Source: Pseudorhizobium flavum (lineage in GTDB: Bacteria > Pseudomonadota > Alphaproteobacteria > Rhizobiales > Rhizobiaceae). From it: a stretch of 64,000 nucleotides of DNA. The notes below the pieces were generated by a model that was given only the letters and a program-made list of their open reading frames with translations, was not told the origin of the DNA and ran no database searches. Position numbers and translations under genes: made by a program. The DNA lies in contig NZ_LR723670.1 of NCBI RefSeq assembly GCF_902502825.2, positions 2,418,001-2,482,000 of the forward strand, in the 5' to 3' direction. This document shows, piece after piece, positions 43,648-52,356 of the stretch (its first letter is position 1; each line of letters begins with the position of its first letter).

Positions 43648-43746
43648 GAACGGCTTATCGCACCCCCGCGCCGGCACGACAAACCACAAATCCTCATGCA
43701 TCTCCCCATGGGAGATGATCGATCACCCCGTACTCGACAGGCTGGC

Positions 43747-43977
43747 TCACGCGACGGACCGGGCCTCGGCAACCTCACCACTCAAGGGATGCAGGTCCTC
43801 CCACCAGTCGCCGATCGCGTCGACCAGCGGCACAAGCTGCCGCCCGGCAGGCGTCAGATCATATTCCACCCGGAGCGGATAGCCCGCGTAACTGGTTCGC
43901 CGCACGATACCGGCTTTCTCCAGCTTGCGGAGTTCAAGCGCCAGCATGCGATGCGAGACAGTCGGATTATCCCGGCG
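43747..43977 (-). pseudogene. Truncated HxlR-family regulator
   Basis: The frame encodes the C-terminal two-thirds of an HxlR protein: NPTVSHRMLALELRKLEKAG, then PLRVEYDLTPAGRQLVP and AIGDWWEDL. The first about 45 residues, with the conserved Cys and first helices, are missing, and upstream sequence belongs to a GST fragment in another frame. A frame extending to 44196 exists but codes nonsense before about 43977. Confidence 0.65.
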
Positions 43978-43984
43978 AGCGCCG

Positions 43985-44187
43985 CTGCGTATCCCGCGCC
44001 TCCAGCCAGGCTGCGATGGCCATTGTCTCGGACAGCGGGTGCCCGGCATCGGTGACCAGTACGGGTGTTTCGTGGCGTGCGTTGATGCGAGCGTGGGAGG
44101 GGTCGCGATGCGCCAGGGAGCGATGCCTGCCTCGGCCACGTCTCTCTGCGGGACGTGATTGAGCGCTTCGGAGCCTGAAACGCATCC
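43985..44187 (-). pseudogene. Glutathione S-transferase fragment
   Basis: The minus strand encodes ARINARHETPVLV and HPLSETMAIAAWLEARD, the middle of a GST thioredoxin domain, ending at about 43991 where the HxlR fragment begins. Further upstream the N-terminus seems split between frames (MRFRLRSAQSRP, then VAEAGIAPWRI), indicating frameshifts. No C-terminal GST domain follows. Confidence 0.5.
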
Positions 44188-44292
44188 GTTGCCCATCTCT
44201 CATGAGCAAAGGAGGTGGCCCGCATATCGGGCCACCCGCGATCGCGGTCGCAGCCTGCATCACATAAAAGCGCGTCCGCCAAAAATCCCTCA

Positions 44293-44317
44293 GGAACCTT
44301 GCCGGATTCGTCTTGTT
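44293..44317 (+). promoter_or_regulatory. EcfG-like general-stress promoter
   Basis: GGAAC (44293-44297), 16 bp, then TGTT (44314-44317) is one base from the EcfG/RpoE2 consensus GGAAC-N16/17-CGTT. It sits 33 bp before the Mn-catalase ATG. Stress-sigma control of catalases is common in alphaproteobacteria. Confidence 0.55.
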
Positions 44318-44349
44318 CGACGCCCGTCCCCAACATGAAGGAGAGAGTC

Positions 44350-45174
44350 ATGTTCTATACCGACGGCAAGCTGCAGTATCCCGTGCGTGTCGAAAATCCC
44401 GATCCGCTGTTCGCGCGTGCGCTGCAGCAGGCGATCGGCGGCGTCGAGGGCGAGATCCGCGTCGCTATGCAGTATTTCTTCCAGGCCTGTGGCGCCCGCG
44501 GCGATCCCAAGTTCCGCGACCTGCTGATGAACACCGCAGCTGAGGAACTCGGCCATATCGAGATGCTGGCGACGGCGGTGGCCCTCAATCTCGAAGGCGC
44601 TCCGCTCAGCCTTCGCGAGGAGGTCGCCAATGACCCGGTCGGCGGCGCTGTGCTCGGCGGCATCAACCTGAAGAACCTGCTGTCCGCCGGTCTCTCTGCC
44701 ATGCCGGTCGATTCCGACGGCGTGCCCTTCGACATGTCGCATATCTACGCCAGCGGCAATATCGCCGCCGACATGACGGCCAATGTGACGGCGGAGTCGA
44801 CGGGCCGCATCCTGGCGGTTCGCCTCTACAACATGACCAATGATCCAGGCATGAAGGACATGCTGTCCTTCCTGATCGCCCGCGATACCATGCACCAGAA
44901 CCAGTGGATGGCAGCTCTCGAGGAACTCGGCGGCGCGCAGGAAGTCTTCCCGATCCCCAACAGCTTCCCGCAGGAGCAAGAGAACCAGGAATTCAGCTAC
45001 GCTTTCCTGGGCTTCCAGAACGACGGCAGCGAGCCGGTACAGGGGCGTTGGACCGAAGGCCAGTCGATCGACGGCAACGGCTCCTTCTCCAGCCGCCCGA
45101 TGCAGCCGCTGGGCGAAAAGCCGAACCTCGGCCGGGCCAAGCCCAACAGCGGCGCCCAGGCAGAACAGCTCTAG
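44350..45174 (+). CDS. Manganese catalase
   Basis: A 274-residue four-helix dimanganese catalase (non-haem) that splits hydrogen peroxide to water and oxygen. The metal ligands fall at the family positions: E35 (GVEGEIRVAMQYFF), E66 and H69 (TAAEELGHIEM), E149 (VTAESTGR) and H182 (RDTMHQNQW). The C-terminal 60 residues are a polar tail. The ATG at 44350 follows GAAGGAGAG. It is first of a two-gene operon with the HIRAN protein, 9 bp on, behind a likely EcfG promoter. Confidence 0.95.
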   Translation: MFYTDGKLQYPVRVENPDPLFARALQQAIGGVEGEIRVAMQYFFQACGARGDPKFRDLLMNTAAEELGHIEMLATAVALNLEGAPLSLREEVANDPVGGAVLGGINLKNLLSAGLSAMPVDSDGVPFDMSHIYASGNIAADMTANVTAESTGRILAVRLYNMTNDPGMKDMLSFLIARDTMHQNQWMAALEELGGAQEVFPIPNSFPQEQENQEFSYAFLGFQNDGSEPVQGRWTEGQSIDGNGSFSSRPMQPLGEKPNLGRAKPNSGAQAEQL

Positions 45175-45183
45175 GAGGTCGTC

Positions 45184-45597
45184 ATGGAAAGGCGTTCCTT
45201 CCTTGCGGGAGCAGGCGGGGCCCTGGCTGCGCTTCCCTTCGCAACGGGTGCCGCCGCGGCGGCATCCGGACCGACGGGCGGGGTCGGATTGCTGCGTTCC
45301 TATGTCGCCAACCGGGACCAGTTCCCTCAGGCGCAAGCGCCTGAGCCGAACGAAATCCTGCAGCTGGAGCGGCGCCCGGAGCGGGCCTATGACCCAGCCA
45401 GCATCGCGGTTCTGCGTGGCGACGGCAGCCAGCTTGGCTTTCTTCCGTCCGCCTCGGCCGGACTTCTGGCGGCACTGCTGGACCAGGGCTTTGCTGCCTA
45501 CGCAACCACGCTGCCCGGAACGGGCGGTTCGGAGATCGCGCTCCAGGTCTATCTCGACAAGGACCTGAGCCAGGTCCACTGGATGGCGTCCTCCTGA
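45184..45597 (+). CDS. Tat-signal HIRAN-like domain protein
   Basis: A 137-residue protein. The N-terminus ERRSFLAGAGGALAALPFA is a twin-arginine signal, so the product should fold with a cofactor or partner before export. Residues about 55-125 resemble the HIRAN domain (RAYDPASIAVLRGDG, then LGFLPSASAGLLAALLDQGF). HIRAN normally binds DNA ends in helicases, so an exported copy is unusual. It is translated behind AGGAGG, 9 bp after the Mn-catalase. Confidence 0.7.
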   Translation: MERRSFLAGAGGALAALPFATGAAAAASGPTGGVGLLRSYVANRDQFPQAQAPEPNEILQLERRPERAYDPASIAVLRGDGSQLGFLPSASAGLLAALLDQGFAAYATTLPGTGGSEIALQVYLDKDLSQVHWMASS

Positions 45598-46009
45598 TCC
45601 GGCCCAAGTACACGAGCACAAGAAGGCCACGGGAACCCGCTTCCGTGGCCTTCTGCCTGTCTGCAGTTCCTCGCGTGGACGTTTTCCACAGCTCCCCCGA
45701 ACGCCAAAAGTTCACAAACGCGCCACGTCTGCCTCACTTCGGCACCGCATGCACCAGATGGCGGAGGAATTGGGCTCCCGCCTTAGGGCACGGTTAACCG
45801 CGACCGCGGACCGCCACTGCGGCGTCTGAACCTCAGCGGCGGTTGTGACTTAAAGTCAGGAAGTCGAATCGATTCGGATCAGCGACATGATGTCGCCAGC
45901 GACGGGACGGCATGAAGCCGCCCCGGACCACCCGCCCCGCAGCAGTGCGGGACACCCTGGCGGAGTCGGTTCAATGACTGAACCCTTCGCCGGGACCCGC
46001 ATTCTTCGC
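45598..46009. other. 412-bp gap between convergent operons
   Basis: It holds the terminator hairpin at 45621-45654 and little else I can support. No tRNA, small-RNA promoter or protein family was recognised on either strand. Confidence 0.4.
45621..45654 (+). terminator. Terminator hairpin after HIRAN gene
   Basis: A 12-bp perfect stem, AGAAGGCCACGG with CCGTGGCCTTCT, has a 10-nt loop (45633-45642). The U-tract is weak (TTCTGCC), so Rho-independent action is plausible but not certain. Confidence 0.65.
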
Positions 46010-46765
46010 TCAATCCGGCAGCGTCAGGATGATCGGCCCGTTCTTCGTGGCGACAATGGTGTGCTCGTACTGCACCGTCGGCGCCCGCGGTTCGCTGTAG
46101 AGCGTCCAGGGATCGCCGTTGTCGCCGTCCTCGGCCCAGTCGGCGCCGAGCGACAGGAAGGGCTCGACCGTGAAGACCAGCCCCTCCTCGATGACCCGCG
46201 TCTCCGTCGGGTCCGGCCAGGTCGGCACTTCCTTCGGCTCGTCGTGCAGCGTCAGCCCGATGCCGTGGCTCGAAAGGTTCTGGATCAGCGTGTAGCGGTT
46301 CTTTTTCGCGAAGGCGCCGATCGCATTGCCGATCCCGGCAAGCGGCCGCCCGGTCTTCACCTGCTGCAGCCCGGTCCAGAGCGCCCGGCGGCCGTCGCGG
46401 CAGAGTTTTTCCACCTGCCGCGTCACCGGCGGCACCGCGTAGGACGCGCCGGCATCGCCGAAAAAGCCGTCCTTGACGGCGGACACGTCGATATTGACCA
46501 GATCGCCCGCCTGGATCACCCGCGCACCGGGAATACCGTGCGCCACTTCCTCGTTGACGCTGATGCAGGTGGCGCCCGGAAACTTGTAGCAGAATTCCGG
46601 CGCGGACTGGGCGCCGTTATCTTCCAACACCTTGCGCCCGATCGCATCGAGCTCGGCGGTGGTGATGCCCGGCTCAAGCGCCTTCGCCATCGTCTCGATC
46701 GAGATGGCGCAGAGGCGCCCGACATCCTTGAGCTTGGCGAGCTCGTCTTCCGTTCTAACGATCAT
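46010..46765 (-). CDS. map: Type I methionine aminopeptidase
   Basis: A 251-residue MetAP that removes N-terminal Met from new proteins. All five metal ligands are visible: the two Asp in NIDVSAVKDGFFGDAGASY, the His in SSHGIGLTLHDEP, the Glu in FTVEPF and the Glu in YEHTI. The start at 46765 is chosen because the in-frame ATG at 46801 lies inside the upstream LLM gene. The active-site loop differs from the common GHGIGR form, so this may be a second, specialised Map. It lies 4 bp after the LLM gene stop. Confidence 0.9.
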   Translation of the reverse strand: MIVRTEDELAKLKDVGRLCAISIETMAKALEPGITTAELDAIGRKVLEDNGAQSAPEFCYKFPGATCISVNEEVAHGIPGARVIQAGDLVNIDVSAVKDGFFGDAGASYAVPPVTRQVEKLCRDGRRALWTGLQQVKTGRPLAGIGNAIGAFAKKNRYTLIQNLSSHGIGLTLHDEPKEVPTWPDPTETRVIEEGLVFTVEPFLSLGADWAEDGDNGDPWTLYSEPRAPTVQYEHTIVATKNGPIILTLPD

Positions 46766-46769
46766 TCCA

Positions 46770-47849
46770 TCATCCGGTTTTGGCGGCGGGTTTGCCGCCA
46801 TCCGCCGAGCCGGTCAATGCCTTTCTGACCAGCGGCGCGACTTTCGTGCCGTAGAGCTCGATCCCGCGCATGATCTGGTCGTGCGGCATCAGCCCGATTG
46901 CCATCTGGATCAGGAAGCGGTCATTGCCGAACACCTTGTGGGCCGCGACGATCTTCTCCGCCACCAGTTCCGGATCGCCGACGAAGAGATTGCCGATGGG
47001 TCCGCGCGCAGCATCGTAATGCGCACGGTTGGTCGGCCCCCAGCCGCGCTCGCGGCCGATGCGGTCCATCACCGACGCCTGCGGCCCGTAGAACTGGTCG
47101 GCCGCAAGCTCGGTCGTGTCGGCGATGAAGCCGTGCACGTTGATGCTGGTCTTCAGCGTCGCAGGGTCATTGCCCGCCCGCCGCGCCGCTTCGCGATAAA
47201 GGTGGAAGAGCGGCGCAAAGCGCGGGTACTCGCCGCCGATGATGGCGAGCGCCACCGGCAGGCCGAGCGCGCCCGCTCGCGCCACCGATTGCGGCGTGCC
47301 GCCAACGGCGATCCACAACGGCAGCTTCTCCTGCAGCGGCCGCGGGTAGACGCCGCGCCCGTTGATCGGCGGCCGCAACTGCCCTTCGGTCCAGGTGACC
47401 ACTTCCTGGTCGCGGATCGCCATCAGCAGGTCGAGCTTTTCGGCGAACAGCTGGTCGTAGTCGCCGAGATCGTAGCCGAACAGCGGGAAGGATTCGATGA
47501 AGGAGCCGCGCCCGGCCATGATCTCTGCCCGGCCGTTGGAGAGAAGGTCGAGGGTGGAAAACTGCTGGAATACCCGCACCGGCTCGTCGGAGGAAAGAAC
47601 CGAAACCGCACTCGTCAGCCGGATGTTCTTCGTCTTCGCCGCCGCTGCTGCCAGAACCGTGGCCGGCGAGGAAACCACATAGTCAGGCCGGTGATGCTCG
47701 CCGAGCCCGAAGACATCGAGCCCCACCTGGTCGGCAAGCTCGATCTCCTCGAGCAGGTTCTTCAGGCGCTGCGCTCCCGCCGCTCCCTTGTCGGCGGCAT
47801 TGGGGTCGACGTCAGCAAAGGTATAGAGTCCGAGTTCCATGGGCGGCAT
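46770..47849 (-). CDS. LLM-class flavin-dependent oxidoreductase
   Basis: A 359-residue TIM-barrel monooxygenase of the luciferase-like family, FMN-dependent with a separate reductase. It has [13 protein letters not shown] at the start, [15 protein letters not shown] (the GEHH motif of alkanal-type members), the [16 protein letters not shown] phosphate region, and [16 protein letters not shown] near the C-terminal half. Substrate unknown. A 15-bp perfect inverted repeat lies about 53 bp upstream. It is probably co-transcribed with map. Confidence 0.92.
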   Translation of the reverse strand: MPPMELGLYTFADVDPNAADKGAAGAQRLKNLLEEIELADQVGLDVFGLGEHHRPDYVVSSPATVLAAAAAKTKNIRLTSAVSVLSSDEPVRVFQQFSTLDLLSNGRAEIMAGRGSFIESFPLFGYDLGDYDQLFAEKLDLLMAIRDQEVVTWTEGQLRPPINGRGVYPRPLQEKLPLWIAVGGTPQSVARAGALGLPVALAIIGGEYPRFAPLFHLYREAARRAGNDPATLKTSINVHGFIADTTELAADQFYGPQASVMDRIGRERGWGPTNRAHYDAARGPIGNLFVGDPELVAEKIVAAHKVFGNDRFLIQMAIGLMPHDQIMRGIELYGTKVAPLVRKALTGSADGGKPAAKTG

Positions 47850-47901
47850 CCAATCCGAAGGTTTTCCCGGAGATAGAGAGCCGTGGCGCGATCGGCAAAT
47901 G

Positions 47902-47934
47902 CTAATCCGTCGAACGATCCGTTCGACGGATTAG
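47902..47934. repeat. 15-bp perfect inverted repeat
   Basis: CTAATCCGTCGAACG-ATC-CGTTCGACGGATTAG lies between the GlxA-type gene and the LLM gene, both on the minus strand. It has no U-tract on either side. It could be an operator for the LLM-map operon or an RNA stem that ends the regulator transcript. Confidence 0.7.
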
Positions 47935-47961
47935 ATGGCTCGAGATTCAGCGTGGCCCCGC

Positions 47962-49002
47962 TCACCGCCTGGCAAAATCCGGCACCTGGAACCGGCGGCG
48001 GTAGACGCCGGGCGAAAGCCCCGTTACCCGCTTGAACAGCCGGCGGAAGAAGGCGGGCTCCTCGTAGCCCACCTGCCAGCTGATCTCGTCGACGGACGCC
48101 TCGGTTCGTTCCAGCCGGCGCTTGGCCTCCTCGATCCGCAGGCGCTGGACATAGGCGATCGGGCTCATGCCGGTCGCTTGGGTGAAGCGCCGCTTGAAGG
48201 TTCGCTCCGTCAGCCCCGCCTTCCTCGCCATCTCCTCCAGTGGATTGGCGACGGAGAAGTGGCCTGCCAGCCAATCCTGCGCCGTCTGGATCGCCTGGTC
48301 GCCGTGGTCGCGCCTGCCCTCGAACACCATGTAGGGAGAAAGCCCGTCCTGGTGCCATTGCAGCGCGAAGTAGCGCGCCACCGTCTGCGCCGCCGTCGCC
48401 CCCGCATGGCGGGCGATCAGGTAGAGCACGAGATCGTGCCACGTCATCGACGCGCCTGAGGTGATCAACTCCTCCCTCTGGCCGGCAACCACCAGCACCT
48501 GTTCCGGATGGATCGGCACCTGCGGATAGGCGCGGCGGAAGGTGTCGGCATAGCCGAAATGGACGGTCGCGTCGGCGCCATCGAAAATCCCCGTTTCGGC
48601 AAGCAGGAAAATCCCCGAACAGGCAGAGCAGATCAGCGCGCCCTTCGCGTGCATCCTGCAGCACCAGTCGACCAGCTCCGGATAGCGACCCTTCGCCCAG
48701 CCATCTGCCGAGAGCACCACCGACGGCACGATGACGATATCGGTGCGCTCTATGTCGGAAACTGGCCGTTGCACCATCATCGGCACGTGGCTCGCAAGTG
48801 TCAGCGGGCCGGACCGCTCGCCGACGATCTCGACGTGGAACGGCGGCGTCTTCGGGATGCCAACGCCGGCGGGGACAATGGAGAAGGCGTTCATGACGTC
48901 GAAGATGCCGCTCAGCGTCGACACTGCCGCCTCAGGCAACGCCAGGAGGCTGACATGAAGCGGCTGCGGCCCGCCGTTCTTTTCTCCGACTGACTTGTCC
49001 AT
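47962..49002 (-). CDS. GlxA-type AraC regulator with DJ-1/PfpI domain
   Basis: A 346-residue fusion. Residues about 10-190 form a DJ-1/PfpI (GATase1-like) domain with LICSACSGIFLLAETG holding the nucleophile-elbow cysteine. Residues about 235-335 hold two AraC HTHs (MARKAGLTERTFKRRFTQAT, WQVGYEEPAFFRRLFKRVTG). Family members control amino-acid, betaine or amine catabolism. It sits upstream of the LLM gene and is divergent from the methyltransferase gene, either of which may be its target. Confidence 0.92.
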   Translation of the reverse strand: MDKSVGEKNGGPQPLHVSLLALPEAAVSTLSGIFDVMNAFSIVPAGVGIPKTPPFHVEIVGERSGPLTLASHVPMMVQRPVSDIERTDIVIVPSVVLSADGWAKGRYPELVDWCCRMHAKGALICSACSGIFLLAETGIFDGADATVHFGYADTFRRAYPQVPIHPEQVLVVAGQREELITSGASMTWHDLVLYLIARHAGATAAQTVARYFALQWHQDGLSPYMVFEGRRDHGDQAIQTAQDWLAGHFSVANPLEEMARKAGLTERTFKRRFTQATGMSPIAYVQRLRIEEAKRRLERTEASVDEISWQVGYEEPAFFRRLFKRVTGLSPGVYRRRFQVPDFARR

Positions 49003-49186
49003 CGTCCGTCCCTGACGAGGACCATCTTATGCCCGAAGCGCATCGGGCACCATGGCGTAGATGAAGCGCTTCATCATCCAATGGCGCAAATGGCTCGGTT
49101 CTGGCCGGCACCGCTCTGCCGCCTGGCCTCCCCGCCTGCGATGGTCTCCTCACCTCGAACGGAGGTTTTCAACCAGGAGAAACATC

Positions 49187-50299
49187 ATGGATACCTTGCA
49201 AACCAGGGCAATCGACAGCACCAAGCTTGACACGTTGGTCGGCCGCGTCGTCAGCGACCTCTCCGCCGGCTATGGCGGCGTCATGGTCAGCCTCGGCCAT
49301 CGGCTCGGCCTCTACAAGGCGATGGCAGATCGCGGGCCGCTCACCTCGCGCGAGATTGCCAGCCGCGCCGGCTGCGCCGAACGCTACGTCCGCGAATGGC
49401 TGAACTCGCAGGTCGCGGGCGGCTATGTGACCTACCACGCCGTCAGCGGTACCTATGAACTGACGCCGGAACAGGCCTTCGTGCTGGCGAACGAGGACAG
49501 CCCCGTGTTCATCCCGAATGCCTGGGCGACGCCGGCCTCGATGTGGGCGGACGAGGAAAAAGCCGTGGAAGCCTTCCGCACCGGCGCCGGCATTCCCTGG
49601 GGCGACCATGACGGCCGGCTCTTCTGCGGGGTCGCGTCCTTCTACCGCAACGCCTACCGCGCCAGCCTCGTGCCGGAATGGCTGCCGGCGCTCGACGGGG
49701 TGGTCGACAAGCTGAAGGCAGGGGCACGGGTCGCCGATGTCGGCTGCGGCCACGGCCATTCGACCGTGCTGATGGCGGAAGCCTTCCCCAAGTCGAAGTT
49801 CCACGGCTTCGATACGCACGACAAGTCAGTGCTGGAGGCCCACGAGGTTGCGAAGGAGGCTGGCGTCTCCGACCGGGTGACCTTCTCCACGGCACGGGCA
49901 GAGAACTACCCGGGAACCGGCTATGACCTCATCTGCTTCTTCGACTGCCTGCACGACATGGGCAATCCGGTGGCAGCCGCCACGCATGCGGCCAGAGCCC
50001 TGGCCAAGGACGGCACGGTGATGCTCGTTGAGCCCTTCGCCAACGACGGCACGGTGATGCTCGTTGAGCCCTTCGCCAACGACCGGGTCGAAGACAACAT
50101 CTCGCCCGTCGGCCGGCTCTACTACGCAGCCTCGACGACGATCTGCTGCGCCCATGCGATCTCGGACGGCGGCCACACCGTCCTAGGCGCCCAGGCCGGC
50201 GAGGCAAGGTTGAAGGACATCTTCCGCAAGGCGGGTTTCACCCGCTTCCGCCGGGCGATGCAGACGCCGTTCAACCTGATCCTCGAAGCCCGCCTCTGA
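49187..50299 (+). CDS. SAM-dependent methyltransferase with internal 12-residue duplication
   Basis: A 370-residue protein: an N-terminal winged-helix domain (GPLTSREIASRAGCAERYVREWLNSQ) like that of Rv2258c, then a class I Rossmann methyltransferase with ADVGCGHGHSTVLM. After the FFDCLHDMGNP strand the segment DGTVMLVEPFAN occurs twice in tandem, from an exact 36-bp DNA repeat. This inserts 12 residues next to a core strand and may damage folding. The start at 49187 follows CCAGGAGAAAC. Substrate unknown. Confidence 0.9.
   Translation: MDTLQTRAIDSTKLDTLVGRVVSDLSAGYGGVMVSLGHRLGLYKAMADRGPLTSREIASRAGCAERYVREWLNSQVAGGYVTYHAVSGTYELTPEQAFVLANEDSPVFIPNAWATPASMWADEEKAVEAFRTGAGIPWGDHDGRLFCGVASFYRNAYRASLVPEWLPALDGVVDKLKAGARVADVGCGHGHSTVLMAEAFPKSKFHGFDTHDKSVLEAHEVAKEAGVSDRVTFSTARAENYPGTGYDLICFFDCLHDMGNPVAAATHAARALAKDGTVMLVEPFANDGTVMLVEPFANDRVEDNISPVGRLYYAASTTICCAHAISDGGHTVLGAQAGEARLKDIFRKAGFTRFRRAMQTPFNLILEARL
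50009..50080 (+). repeat. Exact 36-bp tandem duplication
   Basis: Positions 50009-50044 and 50045-50080 are identical, and the next triplet (GAC) also repeats. The duplication is in frame inside the methyltransferase gene. With no base differences between the copies, it looks recent or is an assembly artefact. Confidence 0.95.
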
Positions 50300-50360
50300 C
50301 CACGGCGGCGGACCGGATGATGGCCGCGGGAAGGACCTCCCCCGCGGCCGTCGCCTGGCC

Positions 50361-51101
50361 TCAGAGCCAGCCCGCAGCGCGCAGCAAGGGCGCGCCGCTG
50401 CGGCTGATCGGAACCAGTGACCCGTCCTCCAGCTCCAGCTCTCCGCTTCCCCGCCGCCAGCGGGCCGAACGGATGGCATCGGCCGCCACCCACCAGGACC
50501 GGTGGACGCGATAGCCATGCGCGCTACAGAGCTCCTCCACCGCATCGGAGAAACGCAGGGTGAGGAGCTCGATGCCAGCATCGGTATGGACCCGCACGTA
50601 ATGATCGTCGGCTTCCAGCGCGATCAGCCGCGCCGTCCGCCGCCGGGCGGAAAGCCGGCCGCGCAGCCTCGCCTCCGCCTCCGGCAGCGGCGGCGCAATC
50701 ACGGTACGCGTTTCGATCACCGGTTCAGGCCTGCGCTGCACGAGCGTCCGCAGACCCATGACGACGAGGCAGACGATGAGAACCTGCCAGAGCAGCTGCC
50801 GCGTGAAGGGGGACATGACAGCGTGGTCGTGACCGAGCAGCAGGTTCATCGCCTGCAGCACGATCAGCGTCACCACCGGCGTCATCACCACCGAGACGAC
50901 CGCCATGCGCAGCCACGGCTCCTTCAACCATCGCTGCATGACCGTGTCGAACAGGATGCCGACCACACCGCCGGCCATGATCGTGCCCAGCCAGAAGAGC
51001 GCTCGCGGAAGGACTGGATCCTCCACCGTGCCATAGGGCCCAAGGACCGCGAGAACCGCGCCGATCAGGATGAAGAGGCCAAGCTCCGAGACATGCCGCA
51101 T
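50361..51101 (-). CDS. LytTR-domain membrane regulator
   Basis: A 246-residue protein. The N-terminal half has four membrane helices (ELGLFILIGAVLAVLGPYG, then LFWLGTIMAGGVVGILF and two more). The C-terminal about 100 residues are a LytTR DNA-binding domain (LIALEADDHYVRVHTDAG, then VEELCSAHGYRVHRSWWVA). Such one-component membrane regulators typically control an adjacent membrane gene; here the DUF2306 gene is divergent and its start region lies just beyond. The start at 51101 is chosen by domain limits. Confidence 0.9.
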   Translation of the reverse strand: MRHVSELGLFILIGAVLAVLGPYGTVEDPVLPRALFWLGTIMAGGVVGILFDTVMQRWLKEPWLRMAVVSVVMTPVVTLIVLQAMNLLLGHDHAVMSPFTRQLLWQVLIVCLVVMGLRTLVQRRPEPVIETRTVIAPPLPEAEARLRGRLSARRRTARLIALEADDHYVRVHTDAGIELLTLRFSDAVEELCSAHGYRVHRSWWVAADAIRSARWRRGSGELELEDGSLVPISRSGAPLLRAAGWL

Positions 51102-51255
51102 TGCCGTTTCTTGCCCCAGGGAAGGACGGAAGTCGAGATGCGAGCCTACCCGATCCCGCACCGCTCGCGAAGCCATGGCACCATTGGCGAAATCCGGCTG
51201 GCGCCGGCTTCGGTAGGGAGCGAGTTTTCTGGCAGCAACATGTGGAGATCGACCC

Positions 51256-51912
51256 ATGAATGCAGTCATGCAACGCGTACCGGCGCTTGGGAATGTCGCC
51301 TGGCTTATCGCTACCTTCGCCAGCGTAGCGGTCGCAGCCGCCTCCTACCGCTACGTCATCGGCGTCGGCCCGATGCCGCCGAAGATTGTCGCCAACGCCT
51401 TTGCCATGCCCTGGCTCCCCCTCCACGCGGCTGCCGCCGCCACGGCCCTGTTGATCGGGTCTTTCCAGTTCGTCGGGCGGCTGCTGCGAACGCGGCCCGC
51501 GGTGCACCGCTGGACGGGGCGCGTTTATGCCGTCGCCTGCCTGATCGGCGCCGTCACCGGGCTGGTCCTCGCGCTTGGCACCACGATGGGTCCGGTCGCC
51601 ATGGCCGGCTTCGGCAGCCTGTCGGTGATCTGGGCCGTCACGATCGGCTATGGCTGGCAGCGGGCTCGCGAGCGTCGCTTCCCCGACCACCGCCGCTGGA
51701 TGATCCGCTCCTGGGCCCTCACCTTTGCGGCCGTCAACCTGCGCGTCTATCTCGCAATTGCCGGGGCGCTCAGCATCCCCTTCGATGTCAGCTACCCGAC
51801 CATCTCCTTCCTGGCCTGGGTGCCGAACCTGATCCTCGCCGAGCTCTACCTCGCCCGCAGCGCCCCTCCAAGGGGAGAGACGCGACAGGTCCAGCTGGAT
51901 CAAATGGGTTGA
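51256..51912 (+). CDS. DUF2306 membrane protein
   Basis: A 218-residue protein with five to six membrane helices. The conserved PAVHRWTGRVYAVACLIGA and RRWMIRSWALTFAAVNLRVYL segments identify DUF2306, function unknown; the arrangement of histidines and arginines recalls haem-b or quinone-binding membrane proteins, but that is speculation. Divergent from the LytTR regulator with about 150 bp between starts, its probable controller. Confidence 0.85.
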   Translation: MNAVMQRVPALGNVAWLIATFASVAVAAASYRYVIGVGPMPPKIVANAFAMPWLPLHAAAAATALLIGSFQFVGRLLRTRPAVHRWTGRVYAVACLIGAVTGLVLALGTTMGPVAMAGFGSLSVIWAVTIGYGWQRARERRFPDHRRWMIRSWALTFAAVNLRVYLAIAGALSIPFDVSYPTISFLAWVPNLILAELYLARSAPPRGETRQVQLDQMG

Positions 51913-51990
51913 ATAGACAGGCGTGGTCAATCGCTTGCGCATGACAGCGGAATCGAAGCGAGAAGCAGTTCATGTGCTTCCGGAACTGGC

Positions 51991-52356
51991 TTACCCCCGT
52001 CCCGGAGGCGAGTTCAGGCAGGGGTCGAGCACAATGAAGTCCGGCTCCAGCCGCCGAAAGGAGCCGGTAACGGTGACGCGATCGCCGACGTCGAACCCGT
52101 TCAGCTTGTAGGTGACGCACATGACCTTCGGCGCCTGGTTTCCGCAGACGCCCATATAGGCGAGGCCGTCACCGGTCTCGGCCACTTCCAGCGGGCCGGT
52201 CACCTCGATAACAACGAGATCGCCCTCGGGTGGATGGAAATCCTTCAAATCCTCCACCAGCTTCTCGCAGGTCGTGTAGAGCGATGGCGCAGGCTGGGCG
52301 GAGGCCGCAGCGGCAAACACAAGAAACGATGCGATAGCGAGAGGCACAGCTTTCAT
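51991..52356 (-). CDS. Secreted protein of unknown function
   Basis: A 121-residue protein with a signal peptide to about residue 21 (AAAASA). The mature part has four cysteines (TCEK, GVCG, VMCV, DPCL) and strands such as LVVIEVTGPLEV and VGDRVTVTGSFRRLEPDFIVLD, which read like an OB-fold. No family recognised. The start at 52356 gives the clean signal peptide. It is the last gene on this strand before the DUF2306 gene. Confidence 0.65.
   Translation of the reverse strand: MKAVPLAIASFLVFAAAASAQPAPSLYTTCEKLVEDLKDFHPPEGDLVVIEVTGPLEVAETGDGLAYMGVCGNQAPKVMCVTYKLNGFDVGDRVTVTGSFRRLEPDFIVLDPCLNSPPGRG

Noticed and set aside
45598..46009. Small RNA in the long gap
   Set aside because: Apart from one terminator stem I could not find a promoter-terminator pair that defines a transcript.
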